From contig JADLHS010000241.1 in NCBI GenBank assembly GCA_020848635.1, positions 1-59,658 of the forward strand: a stretch of DNA of 59,658 nt, given 5' to 3'. This DNA comes from Limisphaerales bacterium. Its GTDB lineage: Bacteria > Verrucomicrobiota > Verrucomicrobiia > Limisphaerales > JADLHS01. Positions 32,701 to 39,640 of this stretch are shown piece by piece; position 1 is the first letter of the stretch; every line of letters begins with the position of its first letter. The notes below the pieces were generated by a model. The model saw only the letters and a list, made by a program, of their open reading frames with translations, ran no database searches and was not told the DNA's origin. A program made the position numbers and the translations under genes.

Positions 32701-33097
32701 CAATGTTGGTGACGTTGTTGAAATCAAAAGTATTGTCCCGCCAACCGATGCCGATGTGGCAACTCGTGCACCGGGGTTCGTTCGACGGCGTGGCGATGCA
32801 GTAATTGTTGATGATGTTCCGCTTTCCCATCACCTGCGCGGCATGGCCGGAAGGTTTGTTCGTCGCCGCCCACGTCCAGTGGGTGCCTTTCATGACCTCG
32901 CCCGCACGATCTTCGCCGGGAATCAACCCGCCAACGCCGTGACAATTCAGACAGGTAGCCGTGCCAGTATATGCCAACCGCATCAGGGTGTGGATTTCCG
33001 GTTGTGCGTGGCTCGAATGCGCCGCAACCAAAAAGCTGGTGAGTAGGATCAAGGAACGGAGTGCGGCTCGAGAAGCAGCGGATTGACTTGTTTTCAT
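29753..33097 (-). CDS. Secreted 16-haem cytochrome c: tandem fusion of two octahaem (OTR-like) modules
   Basis: 1114 aa from ATG 33097, with a signal peptide ending near HSSHA (~31). Sixteen CxxCH sites start at C49, 110, 134, 175, 217, 248, 275, 459 and again at C509, 574, 603, 665, 698, 730, 757, 1008: two sets of eight with the same order and flanks (CHIGIGWRD vs CHVGDQLPF; DCVVCH vs DCLICH; CHVPHFARG vs CHIPWTSGA). Module 1 carries NIDCVVCHDTTGTYKK and CHFYGGGGDAVKHGDLD, as I recall from octahaem tetrathionate-reductase-family cytochromes. Residues ~1035-1114 form a non-haem domain ending RRFFRVKEISP. Periplasmic or outer-surface electron transfer is expected; the true substrate (tetrathionate, nitrite, hydroxylamine or none) is unknown. 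An upstream in-frame start at 33283 was rejected because it precedes the sigma-54 promoter. Confidence 0.9.
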   Translation of the reverse strand: MKTSQSAASRAALRSLILLTSFLVAAHSSHAQPEIHTLMRLAYTGTATCLNCHGVGGLIPGEDRAGEVMKGTHWTWAATNKPSGHAAQVMGKRNIINNYCIATPSNEPRCTSCHIGIGWRDNTFDFNNVTNIDCVVCHDTTGTYKKTPTGAGVPDPSVNHTNVAMHAGKTSRATCGACHFYGGGGDAVKHGDLDSTLTNPTRELDVHMGVDGANMSCADCHRSVEPGSSAHDMVGSRYSKPAPDNWLCEDCHSPTPHWNTDDGIYYNAHTGRIACQTCHVPHFARGGKATKMTWDWSTAGVKGTNGSLLQIKDASGNVIYDTMKGTFTWASNVVPDYVWFNGGVIWTELKDTINPAQMNTLNQLQGDKNQGRARIIPVKRFTAVQPYDVVSNKLVIPHLFALNANDTNAYWKGYDWTNAINAGMAAVGQTFSGQMGWVNTEMYWIQNHMVAPKEQALTCLDCHVEDGRIPFAQLGYESNRVARLQNLNMIAGTDHTGRFGTNYASSAACLECHSGKVDEVMASLHYTWRSTNSNLAYPGGGSHGMVDRFCALVGANAMVNYYADLGAHKGSSACGKCHVGDQLPFPDPTTGKFSQTQKDGVDCLICHAAEGKYDMTGDGLYTAADADASHRGLTTNSLSGRRAWFQDRSLRAAESVGGKVGTAQCYRCHEHGQAAADYKRGTPFDPEHDVHAAAGLTCTDCHKVEDHKIARGSRVTDMHGWDLQKVEVDCANCHSATKPHQAPELAMYNEHLSLIACETCHIPWTSGAARRVWAPTFGVTNGPESSIPIFDATNGVYEPYSVYSKEYNQRPAYRWFNGGASMLAEPMNNANAWDFQVATKNTSKAKIYPFRFIVSGMVMDRRGFGYDPNYNTNFTMLAAMDTMADPLKQMGFMRPSGLNPQERAVLAQYPNLLNFDKETYVRSGNIQEAVNVGLGRLGLMMGGQDAWGAPPEMLSAVGANFWSGDVLGLDLPNNPYDPTYDPTAPPTEVTGSFISLSHAIKRDGALTCNDCHATAGVMDFKALSYSPTEAAHLQTVLQAVQSFTYEQTASGLKLSWATIPGRTYELLSTTNLNTGSWLTLTNLPATACSMEMVVPQSQISTEPRRFFRVKEISP

Positions 33098-33162
33098 AAG
33101 CGCCCGGATATGGTTGTTGCCCGCGTGCCGGTTCTGGGAATGGCACGAGTCAACCAACGCAA

Positions 33163-33178
33163 GGCAAGCGACGTGCCA
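33163..33178 (-). promoter_or_regulatory. Sigma-54 promoter of the 16-haem cytochrome
   Basis: Minus strand reads TGGCACGTCGCTTGCC, a full match to TGGCAC-N5-TTGC. Predicted transcript start is near 33152, ~55 bases before the ATG. The palindromic GGCAATTTGCC at 33279-33289 and TGGCAAAACGCC at 33246-33257, ~75-115 bp upstream, could be activator sites. A sigma-54 activator is encoded directly upstream. Confidence 0.8.
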
Positions 33179-33319
33179 AGGTGCAACTCGGCGGTAAATA
33201 CGCGGGAAGTCGCTGGGAAGGGTTCGGGCCACCGTTGCTCGTCCGTGGCAAAACGCCCCGGTCGGGCGCGAATTACAGGGCAATTTGCCATGCCGGCCCG
33301 CACGGCCGAAGCGAAGCCG

Positions 33320-34672
33320 TCACCTGGCGGCAGCGCGATCCGGCGATCCCACCCCCAAGGCTTTGATTTTCCGGAACAACGTGCTGGGGTCCACGCCCAG
33401 TTCGCGGGCGGCGGCAGCGCGATTGCCCTCGTTTCGACGTAGCGCATCGCGCACCAGCAGTTTCTCCATCGCGGCCAAGGTCAGTCCTGCGGGCAAGGCC
33501 AACCCCGACGTTCCGGCGTCGCCGCGCAACTGGGGTGGCAGGTGAGCGGCCTCAATCAGGCCGGTGCGGCACAACACAAACGCATGTTCGATGATGTTCT
33601 CCAACTCGCGCACGTTGCCGGGAAAATCGTGTTCCATCAAGCGCGCCAGCACAGCGTCCGACACCCCGGCAATGTCGCGTCCTTTCAGACGATTAAACCG
33701 CGCCACCAGATGGTCAATCAGCAATGGCAAATCCTCGCGCCGGTCGCGCAGCGCGGGGAGTTCCAAGCGCACCACGTTGACGCGGTAGAACAGGTCTTCC
33801 CGAAACTTTCCCTCGCGCAGCAGCGCCACCAGCGATTTGTTGGTGGCGGCGATCACCCGCACATCCGCGCGCACCGGTTCCACCCCGCCCAATGGCTCGT
33901 AAACCCGCTCCTGCAGGACGCGCAACAATCGCGTCTGCATTGCGGGAGCGATGTCGCCGATTTCGTCGAGAAACAAAGTCCCACCCTCCGCGAGCGCAAA
34001 CCGCCCGGGCTTGTCTTTGCGGGCGTCAGTGAACGCCCCCGCCTTGTAACCGAAGAGTTCGCTCTCCAGCAGCGTGTCGGGCATTGCGCCGCAGTTCAGG
34101 GCGACAAATTTCATTCCTTTGCGGGGTGAAAGTTCGTGGATGGCGCGGGCAAACAATTCCTTGCCCGTACCGCTCGCGCCTTCGAGCAACACAGTGCTGC
34201 CGCTTTCCGCCACGGCCGGAAGCAGTTCAAACAATTGCCGCATCGCCGCGCTACGCCCAATGATGTTGGAGAACGAATCCTGTTGCTCGGCTTGCTCCCG
34301 CAGTTCCGCCAGCAGGCGCAGGTCACGAAAGCTTTCCACGCCGCCAATCACCTTGCCGCGCGCATCCTTGAGCGGTGCGGTGGATATGCTGATGGGAATG
34401 CGTTCGCCCTGGGCGTTCACAATGTAAACGACCTTGTTGGCAATCGAACGGTGCGTTACCAGCGTTTGCCGCAACGCGCAGGCCGTCTCGCAAATGCTGG
34501 CGCGAAAGACTTCGCAGCACCGTTGCCCCACGGCTTCTTCCCGTTTGATGCCCGTGATCCGCTCCGCCGCGCGGTTGAACGAGGTGATGCGCCACTCGGC
34601 GTCCACCGTGAACACGCCGTCGGGCACAGAATCGAGCAGTTGGTTTTTAAGATTTTGATCCATTTCCAGCAT
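33320..34672 (-). CDS. PAS-domain sigma-54-dependent transcriptional activator
   Basis: 450 aa from ATG 34672 (or 34663). PAS domain ~10-120 with several cysteines (GQRCCEVFRASICETACALR), which may bind a redox-active ligand or metal; AAA+ domain ~140-370 with LLEGASGTGKELFARA (Walker A), FGYKAGAFTDARKDKPG (the sigma-54 contact loop, GAFTDA rather than GAFTGA), GTLFLDEIGD (Walker B) and FPGNVRELEN; Fis-type helix-turn-helix at ~405-445 (NRAAAARELGVDPSTLFRKI). Lacks a receiver domain, so it senses directly through PAS. It most likely drives the cytochrome gene immediately downstream. Confidence 0.9.
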   Translation of the reverse strand: MLEMDQNLKNQLLDSVPDGVFTVDAEWRITSFNRAAERITGIKREEAVGQRCCEVFRASICETACALRQTLVTHRSIANKVVYIVNAQGERIPISISTAPLKDARGKVIGGVESFRDLRLLAELREQAEQQDSFSNIIGRSAAMRQLFELLPAVAESGSTVLLEGASGTGKELFARAIHELSPRKGMKFVALNCGAMPDTLLESELFGYKAGAFTDARKDKPGRFALAEGGTLFLDEIGDIAPAMQTRLLRVLQERVYEPLGGVEPVRADVRVIAATNKSLVALLREGKFREDLFYRVNVVRLELPALRDRREDLPLLIDHLVARFNRLKGRDIAGVSDAVLARLMEHDFPGNVRELENIIEHAFVLCRTGLIEAAHLPPQLRGDAGTSGLALPAGLTLAAMEKLLVRDALRRNEGNRAAAARELGVDPSTLFRKIKALGVGSPDRAAAR

Positions 34673-34804
34673 CCGCTGGGAACACTGCGGTGCCAGACTA
34701 TCTTGGTTTGAATCCCGCACGCTGGCAACGTGATTCCAACGGTCGCTGGCCCCGCGCAACTTCTCGCGGCGGGGCTTGGCACCGGCACTGCTTAAGTCCC
34801 AACC

Positions 34805-35248
34805 ATGACCGGTTCCATTCCAATGCCCGATGCCGCCGCACAACTCACCCACGTTCAGGCCACCGCGCATCCGTTTTGTTTCGCCTGCAGCGCCTCCAAT
34901 CCGATGGGGTTGGCGCTGCGTTACAGCACCGCGCCGGACGGCAGCGTCAGCGCACGCTTTATCGGCAACTGCGCCCTGGAAAGTTATCCCGGCGTGTTGC
35001 ATGGCGGTCTGGTCGCCACACTGCTCGACGGGGCCATGACGAACTGCCTGTTCGCGCGGGACATCCGGGCCATGACCGCCGAACTCCGCGTGCGCTATCG
35101 GTCTCCCGTTTCGGCGGCGGAAGAGTTGACGGTTCGCGCGTGGTTGGAATCATCGCATCACGGTCTTTTTGAAATGCGGGCGGAAATCACCCAAAGTGGC
35201 AGCCTCAAAGCCCGGGCTAACGGCCGATTCATCAGTCCCAATGAGTGA
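34805..35248 (+). CDS. PaaI-type hotdog-fold thioesterase
   Basis: 147 aa. Hotdog features: HPFCFACSASNPMGLALRY near the N-terminus and the helix motif YPGVLHGGLVATLLDGAMTNCLF, followed by TAELRVRYRSPVSAAEELTVRA. Expected acyl-CoA thioesterase activity in the cytoplasm. Its last 8 bp overlap the start of the MBL-fold gene, so the two are coupled. Divergent from the sigma-54 activator, with ~130 bp between. Confidence 0.82.
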   Translation: MTGSIPMPDAAAQLTHVQATAHPFCFACSASNPMGLALRYSTAPDGSVSARFIGNCALESYPGVLHGGLVATLLDGAMTNCLFARDIRAMTAELRVRYRSPVSAAEELTVRAWLESSHHGLFEMRAEITQSGSLKARANGRFISPNE

Positions 35249-36083
35249 AAACCTCCGCATCACCTTGCTCGTGGAGAATAGCGTCCAACGTCAGGGACTG
35301 GTCGCCGAACATGGGTTGTCCTTTCACATTCAAATCGGCGAGCGCAGCCTGCTCTTCGATACGGGCCAGACCGACCTAGCGTTGATGAACGCGGAACCCT
35401 TGCGCCTCCCGCTGGACCGATTGCAGGCCATTGTTTTGAGCCACGGTCACTACGACCACACCGGTGGACTGCCCGCAATTCTCGATGCCGCACCGAACGC
35501 TCCGGTTTACCTCCATCCGGCCGCCTTCGAGAAAAAATACAGCAAGAGTCCCAATGGCAAGACGCGGTTCATGGGCATGAATCCGACGACGGCGCAGGCA
35601 CTGCATGGCCGACGCAATTACGTCGAAACCACTCGTTGCACGCAACTCGGGGACGGAATCTTTGTTACGGGAGAAATCCCGCGCGTCAACCCTTACGAAG
35701 ATACTGGCGGCGCATTCTTCCTGAATGCCGATGGCACACGGCCTGACCCGCTCACAGACGATCAAGCCCTGGTGATTGACCTCGGTTGCCGCGTCGTCCT
35801 ACTGCTGGGCTGTGCTCACGCAGGCGTGATTAACACTCTTGATCACGTCCAACATCTGACCGGAGGAAAACCTGTGCGCGCCGTGATTGGCGGATTGCAT
35901 TTGGGTTCTGCCAGTGCAGAACGCATTGAGCAGACCATCGCCCGACTGCGCGAGACAAACCTCGAATGCCTCGCCCCCATTCACTGCACTGGTTGGCCGG
36001 CAACGGCTCAACTGTGGCAGGCTTTTCCAGACATTTGCCGCCCGGCTGGCGTCGGTACGGACTTTGAGTTCAAACGCGATTAG
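35241..36083 (+). CDS. MBL-fold metallohydrolase
   Basis: 280 aa from ATG 35241. The metal motif is LSHGHYDHTGG (His68, His70, Asp72, His73); further ligands in LLGCAHAGVINTLDHV and a late GGLHLG and CTGW. It resembles the group annotated as 7,8-dihydropterin-6-methyl-4-(beta-D-ribofuranosyl)-aminobenzene-5'-phosphate synthases, although that name is rarely meaningful outside methanogens. With a thioesterase before it, and rhodanese and CoA-disulfide reductase genes convergent, persulfide or thioester chemistry is plausible. Confidence 0.82.
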   Translation: MSENLRITLLVENSVQRQGLVAEHGLSFHIQIGERSLLFDTGQTDLALMNAEPLRLPLDRLQAIVLSHGHYDHTGGLPAILDAAPNAPVYLHPAAFEKKYSKSPNGKTRFMGMNPTTAQALHGRRNYVETTRCTQLGDGIFVTGEIPRVNPYEDTGGAFFLNADGTRPDPLTDDQALVIDLGCRVVLLLGCAHAGVINTLDHVQHLTGGKPVRAVIGGLHLGSASAERIEQTIARLRETNLECLAPIHCTGWPATAQLWQAFPDICRPAGVGTDFEFKRD

Positions 36084-36448
36084 GCTTTGCCGCCGATAAT
36101 TTGTTTCGCCCGCCCATGAGAGCCGAGGTTGAAAACATTCGGGTAACCCAACCTTTTCAGTTGGTATTTGGCGATTCCACTGCGTCCGCCGCTCAGACAG
36201 TGAAGGAGCAATACTTGGCTTTTGTCCTTCACCCGGCGCGGCAGGCTTTCGCGCAATTCGCCCAGCGGAATGTTGATCGCGTTCGGAACGTGTCCGCTGC
36301 GAAATTCTTCCGGCGAACGCACGTCAATCACCAGCGCGCCGGTGGCCAGATGTTTCCGGGCCACGTCGGCCGACACAAACAACAAGGGCTTCAGCAGAAA
36401 CACGGCGGCGATCACCCCGCCCACAATTAACAGCAAGCTCCAGAACAT
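36080..36448 (-). CDS. Membrane-anchored rhodanese-like sulfurtransferase
   Basis: 122 aa. One N-terminal helix (SLLLIVGGVIAAVFLL) then a single rhodanese domain: LVIDVRSPEEFRSGHVPNAINIP (in part) and the active-site loop HCLSGGRSG with Cys84. It would move sulfane sulfur from thiosulfate or persulfide at the membrane. It lies 24 bp downstream of the CoA-disulfide reductase and overlaps the convergent MBL gene by 4 bp. Confidence 0.88.
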   Translation of the reverse strand: MFWSLLLIVGGVIAAVFLLKPLLFVSADVARKHLATGALVIDVRSPEEFRSGHVPNAINIPLGELRESLPRRVKDKSQVLLLHCLSGGRSGIAKYQLKRLGYPNVFNLGSHGRAKQIIGGKA

Positions 36449-36472
36449 ATTCTGTCTCAGAAAGCAGACGCA

Positions 36473-38146
36473 CTATGGCGTGGGTAGTTTGGCGGGCGAG
36501 CGCGGGTCAAAGTGGGCGCGGATGCCGCCGGTGAGGGTCGAAACTTGAAATCCGCTTTGCGCGAGGATGCGGGCGGCGAAATACGCGGTCTTGCCGAGCG
36601 CGCAAACCGTCACGACCGGACGGGTGCGATCCAACTCGCCCAAGCGTTGGCGCAGAGCGGTAAGTGGAATGTTCACTGAACGGACCTGCGTCAGTGGGTG
36701 CGCCTGCACCAGCGGCGCCGGACGGCTGTCCACCACCTGCACTGCCGGGTCGTCGGGAATGGCGTCAATGGGCGTCACCAAACCATTGCGGGCGTTGCAG
36801 GCGGCAAAGCCAGCGAGGTTAACGATGTCCTTCGCCGCACCGAAAGGCGGCGCGTAGGCGAGTTCTAGTTGCGCCAGGTCATCAATGGTCAGGCTACCGG
36901 TGATGGCCGTGGCCAGCACGTCGAGGCGTTTGTCCACGCCGAGGAAGCCGGTGACTTGCGCGCCCAGCACGCGCCCCGTTTCAGGTTCCCAGAGCAACCG
37001 CAACAGAAGCGGCTTCGCGCCGGGGTAATAACCGGCGTGGTGGTTGTCGTTGACGGTAACAGCGCGGTACGCGCGCCCCGCCGCGCGAAGGCGTTTTTCC
37101 GACCAACCGGTCAGCCCGGCGGCGACATCGAAGGCGCGCACAATAGCGGTGCCAAGCGCACCCATGTAAGGTTTGGTTTGGTTCGGACGAAAAATATGAT
37201 CCGCCGCCAGCCGACCCTGCCGATTGGCGGGGCCGCCCAGTGGAACGGCTGTCGCTTCACCGCTGACGAAGTCTTTGATTTCGACCGCATCGCCGGCGGC
37301 GTAGATGTCGGGATCGCTGGTCTGCATGAACGGATTAACGCGGATGTGGCCGCGCGGCCCCAGTTCCAGTCCGGCAGCCCGAGCCAGCGCCGTGTCCGGG
37401 CGCACGCCGATGCTGAGCACCACGAGATCAGCCGGGATGGTGCGGCCCGATTTGAGATGGCAAGTGAGGACGGAATCACCAACGAAGCGTTCGATGCCAT
37501 CACCGAGGATCAGTTCAATGCCGTGACGGCGAAGCTCGTCTTCCATCAAGCGCGTCATGTCGCGGTCGAGCGGCGGGAGCACTTGATCCTGGAGTTCAAC
37601 CAGCGTGACCTGCTTGCCGAGCCGCACGAATTGTTCTGCCATCTCGAGGCCGATGAAGCCCGCGCCAATCACGGTCACGCGTTGCGCGCTCGCGGCGGCT
37701 GACTTGATGCGATCCATGTCCTGCAACGAGCGCAGGGTGAAAAGGCGCGGATCATCAATGCCCGGCAGTTTAGGGCGTAGCGGCACAGCTCCGGGCGCAA
37801 GGAGCAGCTTGTCGTAAGACAGCCACTCAGTTGCGCCGGCGGCTACCTCGCGCACCTGGACGCGCTTCCCCGGTCGGTCAATGGCAACCGCTTCGGTGCT
37901 GGTGCGCACGTCGAGCGCGAGCATCGCCTTGAGGGTTTGCGGGGTCTGCACGGCGAGCGCGTCGCGCTGTTTGATTTCGCCGCCGATGAAATAGGGCAGC
38001 CCGCAGTTGGCGAAGGAAACATCCGGGCCGCGCTCAAGCACCGTAATCTGGGCGGCTTCGTCGAGCCGCCGGGCGCGAGCGGCACAGGAAGCCCCGGCGG
38101 CCACGCCGCCGACAATTACCAATCGTTTCTGGTTCGTGAGACTCAT
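36473..38146 (-). CDS. CoA-disulfide reductase-type FAD oxidoreductase fused to rhodanese
   Basis: 557 aa from ATG 38146. N-terminal FAD site IVGGVAAGASCAARARR, active cysteine Cys48 in SFANCGLPYFIGG, NAD(P)H site VTVIGAGFIGLEMAEQ, YAAGDAVE, then a C-terminal rhodanese domain with VVTVCALGKTAYFAARIL. Such fusions (CoADR-Rhd) reduce CoA-disulfide, CoA-persulfide or polysulfide with NAD(P)H. An ATG at 38155 lies only 2 bases after the -10-like element of promoter copy D, so the 38146 start is chosen. Cotranscribed with the membrane rhodanese. Confidence 0.9.
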   Translation of the reverse strand: MSLTNQKRLVIVGGVAAGASCAARARRLDEAAQITVLERGPDVSFANCGLPYFIGGEIKQRDALAVQTPQTLKAMLALDVRTSTEAVAIDRPGKRVQVREVAAGATEWLSYDKLLLAPGAVPLRPKLPGIDDPRLFTLRSLQDMDRIKSAAASAQRVTVIGAGFIGLEMAEQFVRLGKQVTLVELQDQVLPPLDRDMTRLMEDELRRHGIELILGDGIERFVGDSVLTCHLKSGRTIPADLVVLSIGVRPDTALARAAGLELGPRGHIRVNPFMQTSDPDIYAAGDAVEIKDFVSGEATAVPLGGPANRQGRLAADHIFRPNQTKPYMGALGTAIVRAFDVAAGLTGWSEKRLRAAGRAYRAVTVNDNHHAGYYPGAKPLLLRLLWEPETGRVLGAQVTGFLGVDKRLDVLATAITGSLTIDDLAQLELAYAPPFGAAKDIVNLAGFAACNARNGLVTPIDAIPDDPAVQVVDSRPAPLVQAHPLTQVRSVNIPLTALRQRLGELDRTRPVVTVCALGKTAYFAARILAQSGFQVSTLTGGIRAHFDPRSPAKLPTP

Positions 38147-38157
38147 ATCGTTCATAG

Positions 38158-38187
38158 TATCGAGTCACGTTCCCGGAAAAAGTTACA
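38158..38187 (-). promoter_or_regulatory. TGTAAC-N17-CTCRRT promoter-like element, copy D (CoA-disulfide reductase)
   Basis: Minus strand: TGTAAC, 17-bp spacer TTTTTCCGGGAACGTGA, then CTCGATA, 11 bases before ATG 38146. A very short leader would result. Confidence 0.65.
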
Positions 38188-38309
38188 AGTCACCACCAGT
38201 TCATGGGCCACGGCTGGGGGGAATTGCGACCCCACGTTAAACGCGTGACCAAACCGTTATCAGGTGCAACCGATGGCGACAGGGGCAAATCCTCAAACTG
38301 AAGGATGCG

Positions 38310-39635
38310 TTACGGCTTCACCGCTCCCGAGTCAGTCACCAGTGTGCCGGTTTGGAATCGGAGAATCTGCTCCTGAAGCTGGGTCTCGTAGCGGGCGTTG
38401 GCGTTACCAATTTCCGCCCCCACCGCGTTGAGCTGGGCCTGGCTCAGTTCAACGAATGAGCTGCTGCCGATCTGGTAGCGGGCTTCGGCCAGCGCGTAGG
38501 TTTTGCGGGCTTCAACCAGCAGTTCCTCCGAGATCTGGAGGCGCTCCAGCGAGTTGTTCGCATTGAGCCAAGCAATCCGCACATCGCGAATCGCATTATT
38601 CTCCTCGTCCCGCAAGGATTGTTCGGCGACCGCGGCCTTGAGTTCGGCTTCCTTTTGTCGGCTGCTGAAGAGAAACCCTTCGAAGAGTGGCAGACTCAGG
38701 TTGACCCCCGCGGCGGCGTAGTTGTCCTCAAATTGACTGCCATGTACCGGCACGACCCCCGCGCTGACCACGGCGGAAATGGTCGGATAACGGAGCGCGT
38801 GCTCAGCGCGAGCGAACTTGAGGGCTGCGTTGTGTGCGAAGCGAAACCGGATCAAGTCCGGGCGGCGGCTCAAAGCCTCGGCAATGAGCGCATCCGCTGT
38901 CTTGGGAAATGCCACTGGCAACGGTTCTTCCACGATTTGAAACGACTGCGGCTCCCGTTCCCCGAGGAGGGCGGACAAAGATGTGTACGCTGCTTCCAAG
39001 TCGTTACTCGCTCGGGCATGCAAAAGCCGGCCCTCTTCGAACGACACCCGCGCCAGTCCGACGTCCAATTCGGATCTGAGTTTGTTGGAGGCCAGCGCGC
39101 TGATTTGGTCGAGGAGCAACTGCCGTGTGGCCACCGTTTGACTGGTCACTCGGAGGACGGCTTGCGCCTGCAAGGCAGAAAAATAGGCGGCACCGACTTG
39201 AAGTCCGATTTGGGAGCGCGTCGCCAAAGCATTCTCCGCCTCAGCCTGGGCGCGGAATTTGGCACTGGCAGTCAAATTGGCGGTGCGACCGAAGTCGGTG
39301 AGAATCTGGTTAAGAACCAGCCCTTCCGCATTGCGCGGATACACACTCGGGTTGTTGAGCGAACCGGCGGCCAGCCGGGTATTCTCGTCCGCTCCGCTCG
39401 CGGCGGTGACATTGGCAGTCAAGGTCGGAAAGAACCCTGCGCGTGCCTGCCGGGTGACCTCTTTCGCGGCCAATGCCTGAAGTTCCGCCACGCTAATGCG
39501 CGGATGGTTGCGCAAGGCCCGCTCCTGCGCCTGATGCAGTGTCAGCGTGGTTGATTCAGCCGCGGTCAATCCCGTGGCGATGGCAAATGGAAAGAGCCAG
39601 GACACCAGGCAAAGAGTTTTCTTCAACATAACCAT
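38310..39635 (-). CDS. TolC-family outer-membrane efflux protein
   Basis: 441 aa from ATG 39635 (39629 also possible). Signal peptide MLKKTLCLVSWLFPFAIATG, then two OEP repeats of long amphipathic helices: TLTLHQAQERALRNHPRI begins the first, ADALIAEALSRRPDLI the second, each with the family L-xA-x(R)NP/RPDL pattern. It forms a trimeric channel through the outer membrane. Last gene of the RND operon, 5 bp after the pump. Not a lipoprotein, unlike the CusC-like protein at 57.1 kb. Confidence 0.88.
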   Translation of the reverse strand: MVMLKKTLCLVSWLFPFAIATGLTAAESTTLTLHQAQERALRNHPRISVAELQALAAKEVTRQARAGFFPTLTANVTAASGADENTRLAAGSLNNPSVYPRNAEGLVLNQILTDFGRTANLTASAKFRAQAEAENALATRSQIGLQVGAAYFSALQAQAVLRVTSQTVATRQLLLDQISALASNKLRSELDVGLARVSFEEGRLLHARASNDLEAAYTSLSALLGEREPQSFQIVEEPLPVAFPKTADALIAEALSRRPDLIRFRFAHNAALKFARAEHALRYPTISAVVSAGVVPVHGSQFEDNYAAAGVNLSLPLFEGFLFSSRQKEAELKAAVAEQSLRDEENNAIRDVRIAWLNANNSLERLQISEELLVEARKTYALAEARYQIGSSSFVELSQAQLNAVGAEIGNANARYETQLQEQILRFQTGTLVTDSGAVKP

Positions 39636-39640
39636 TTTCT

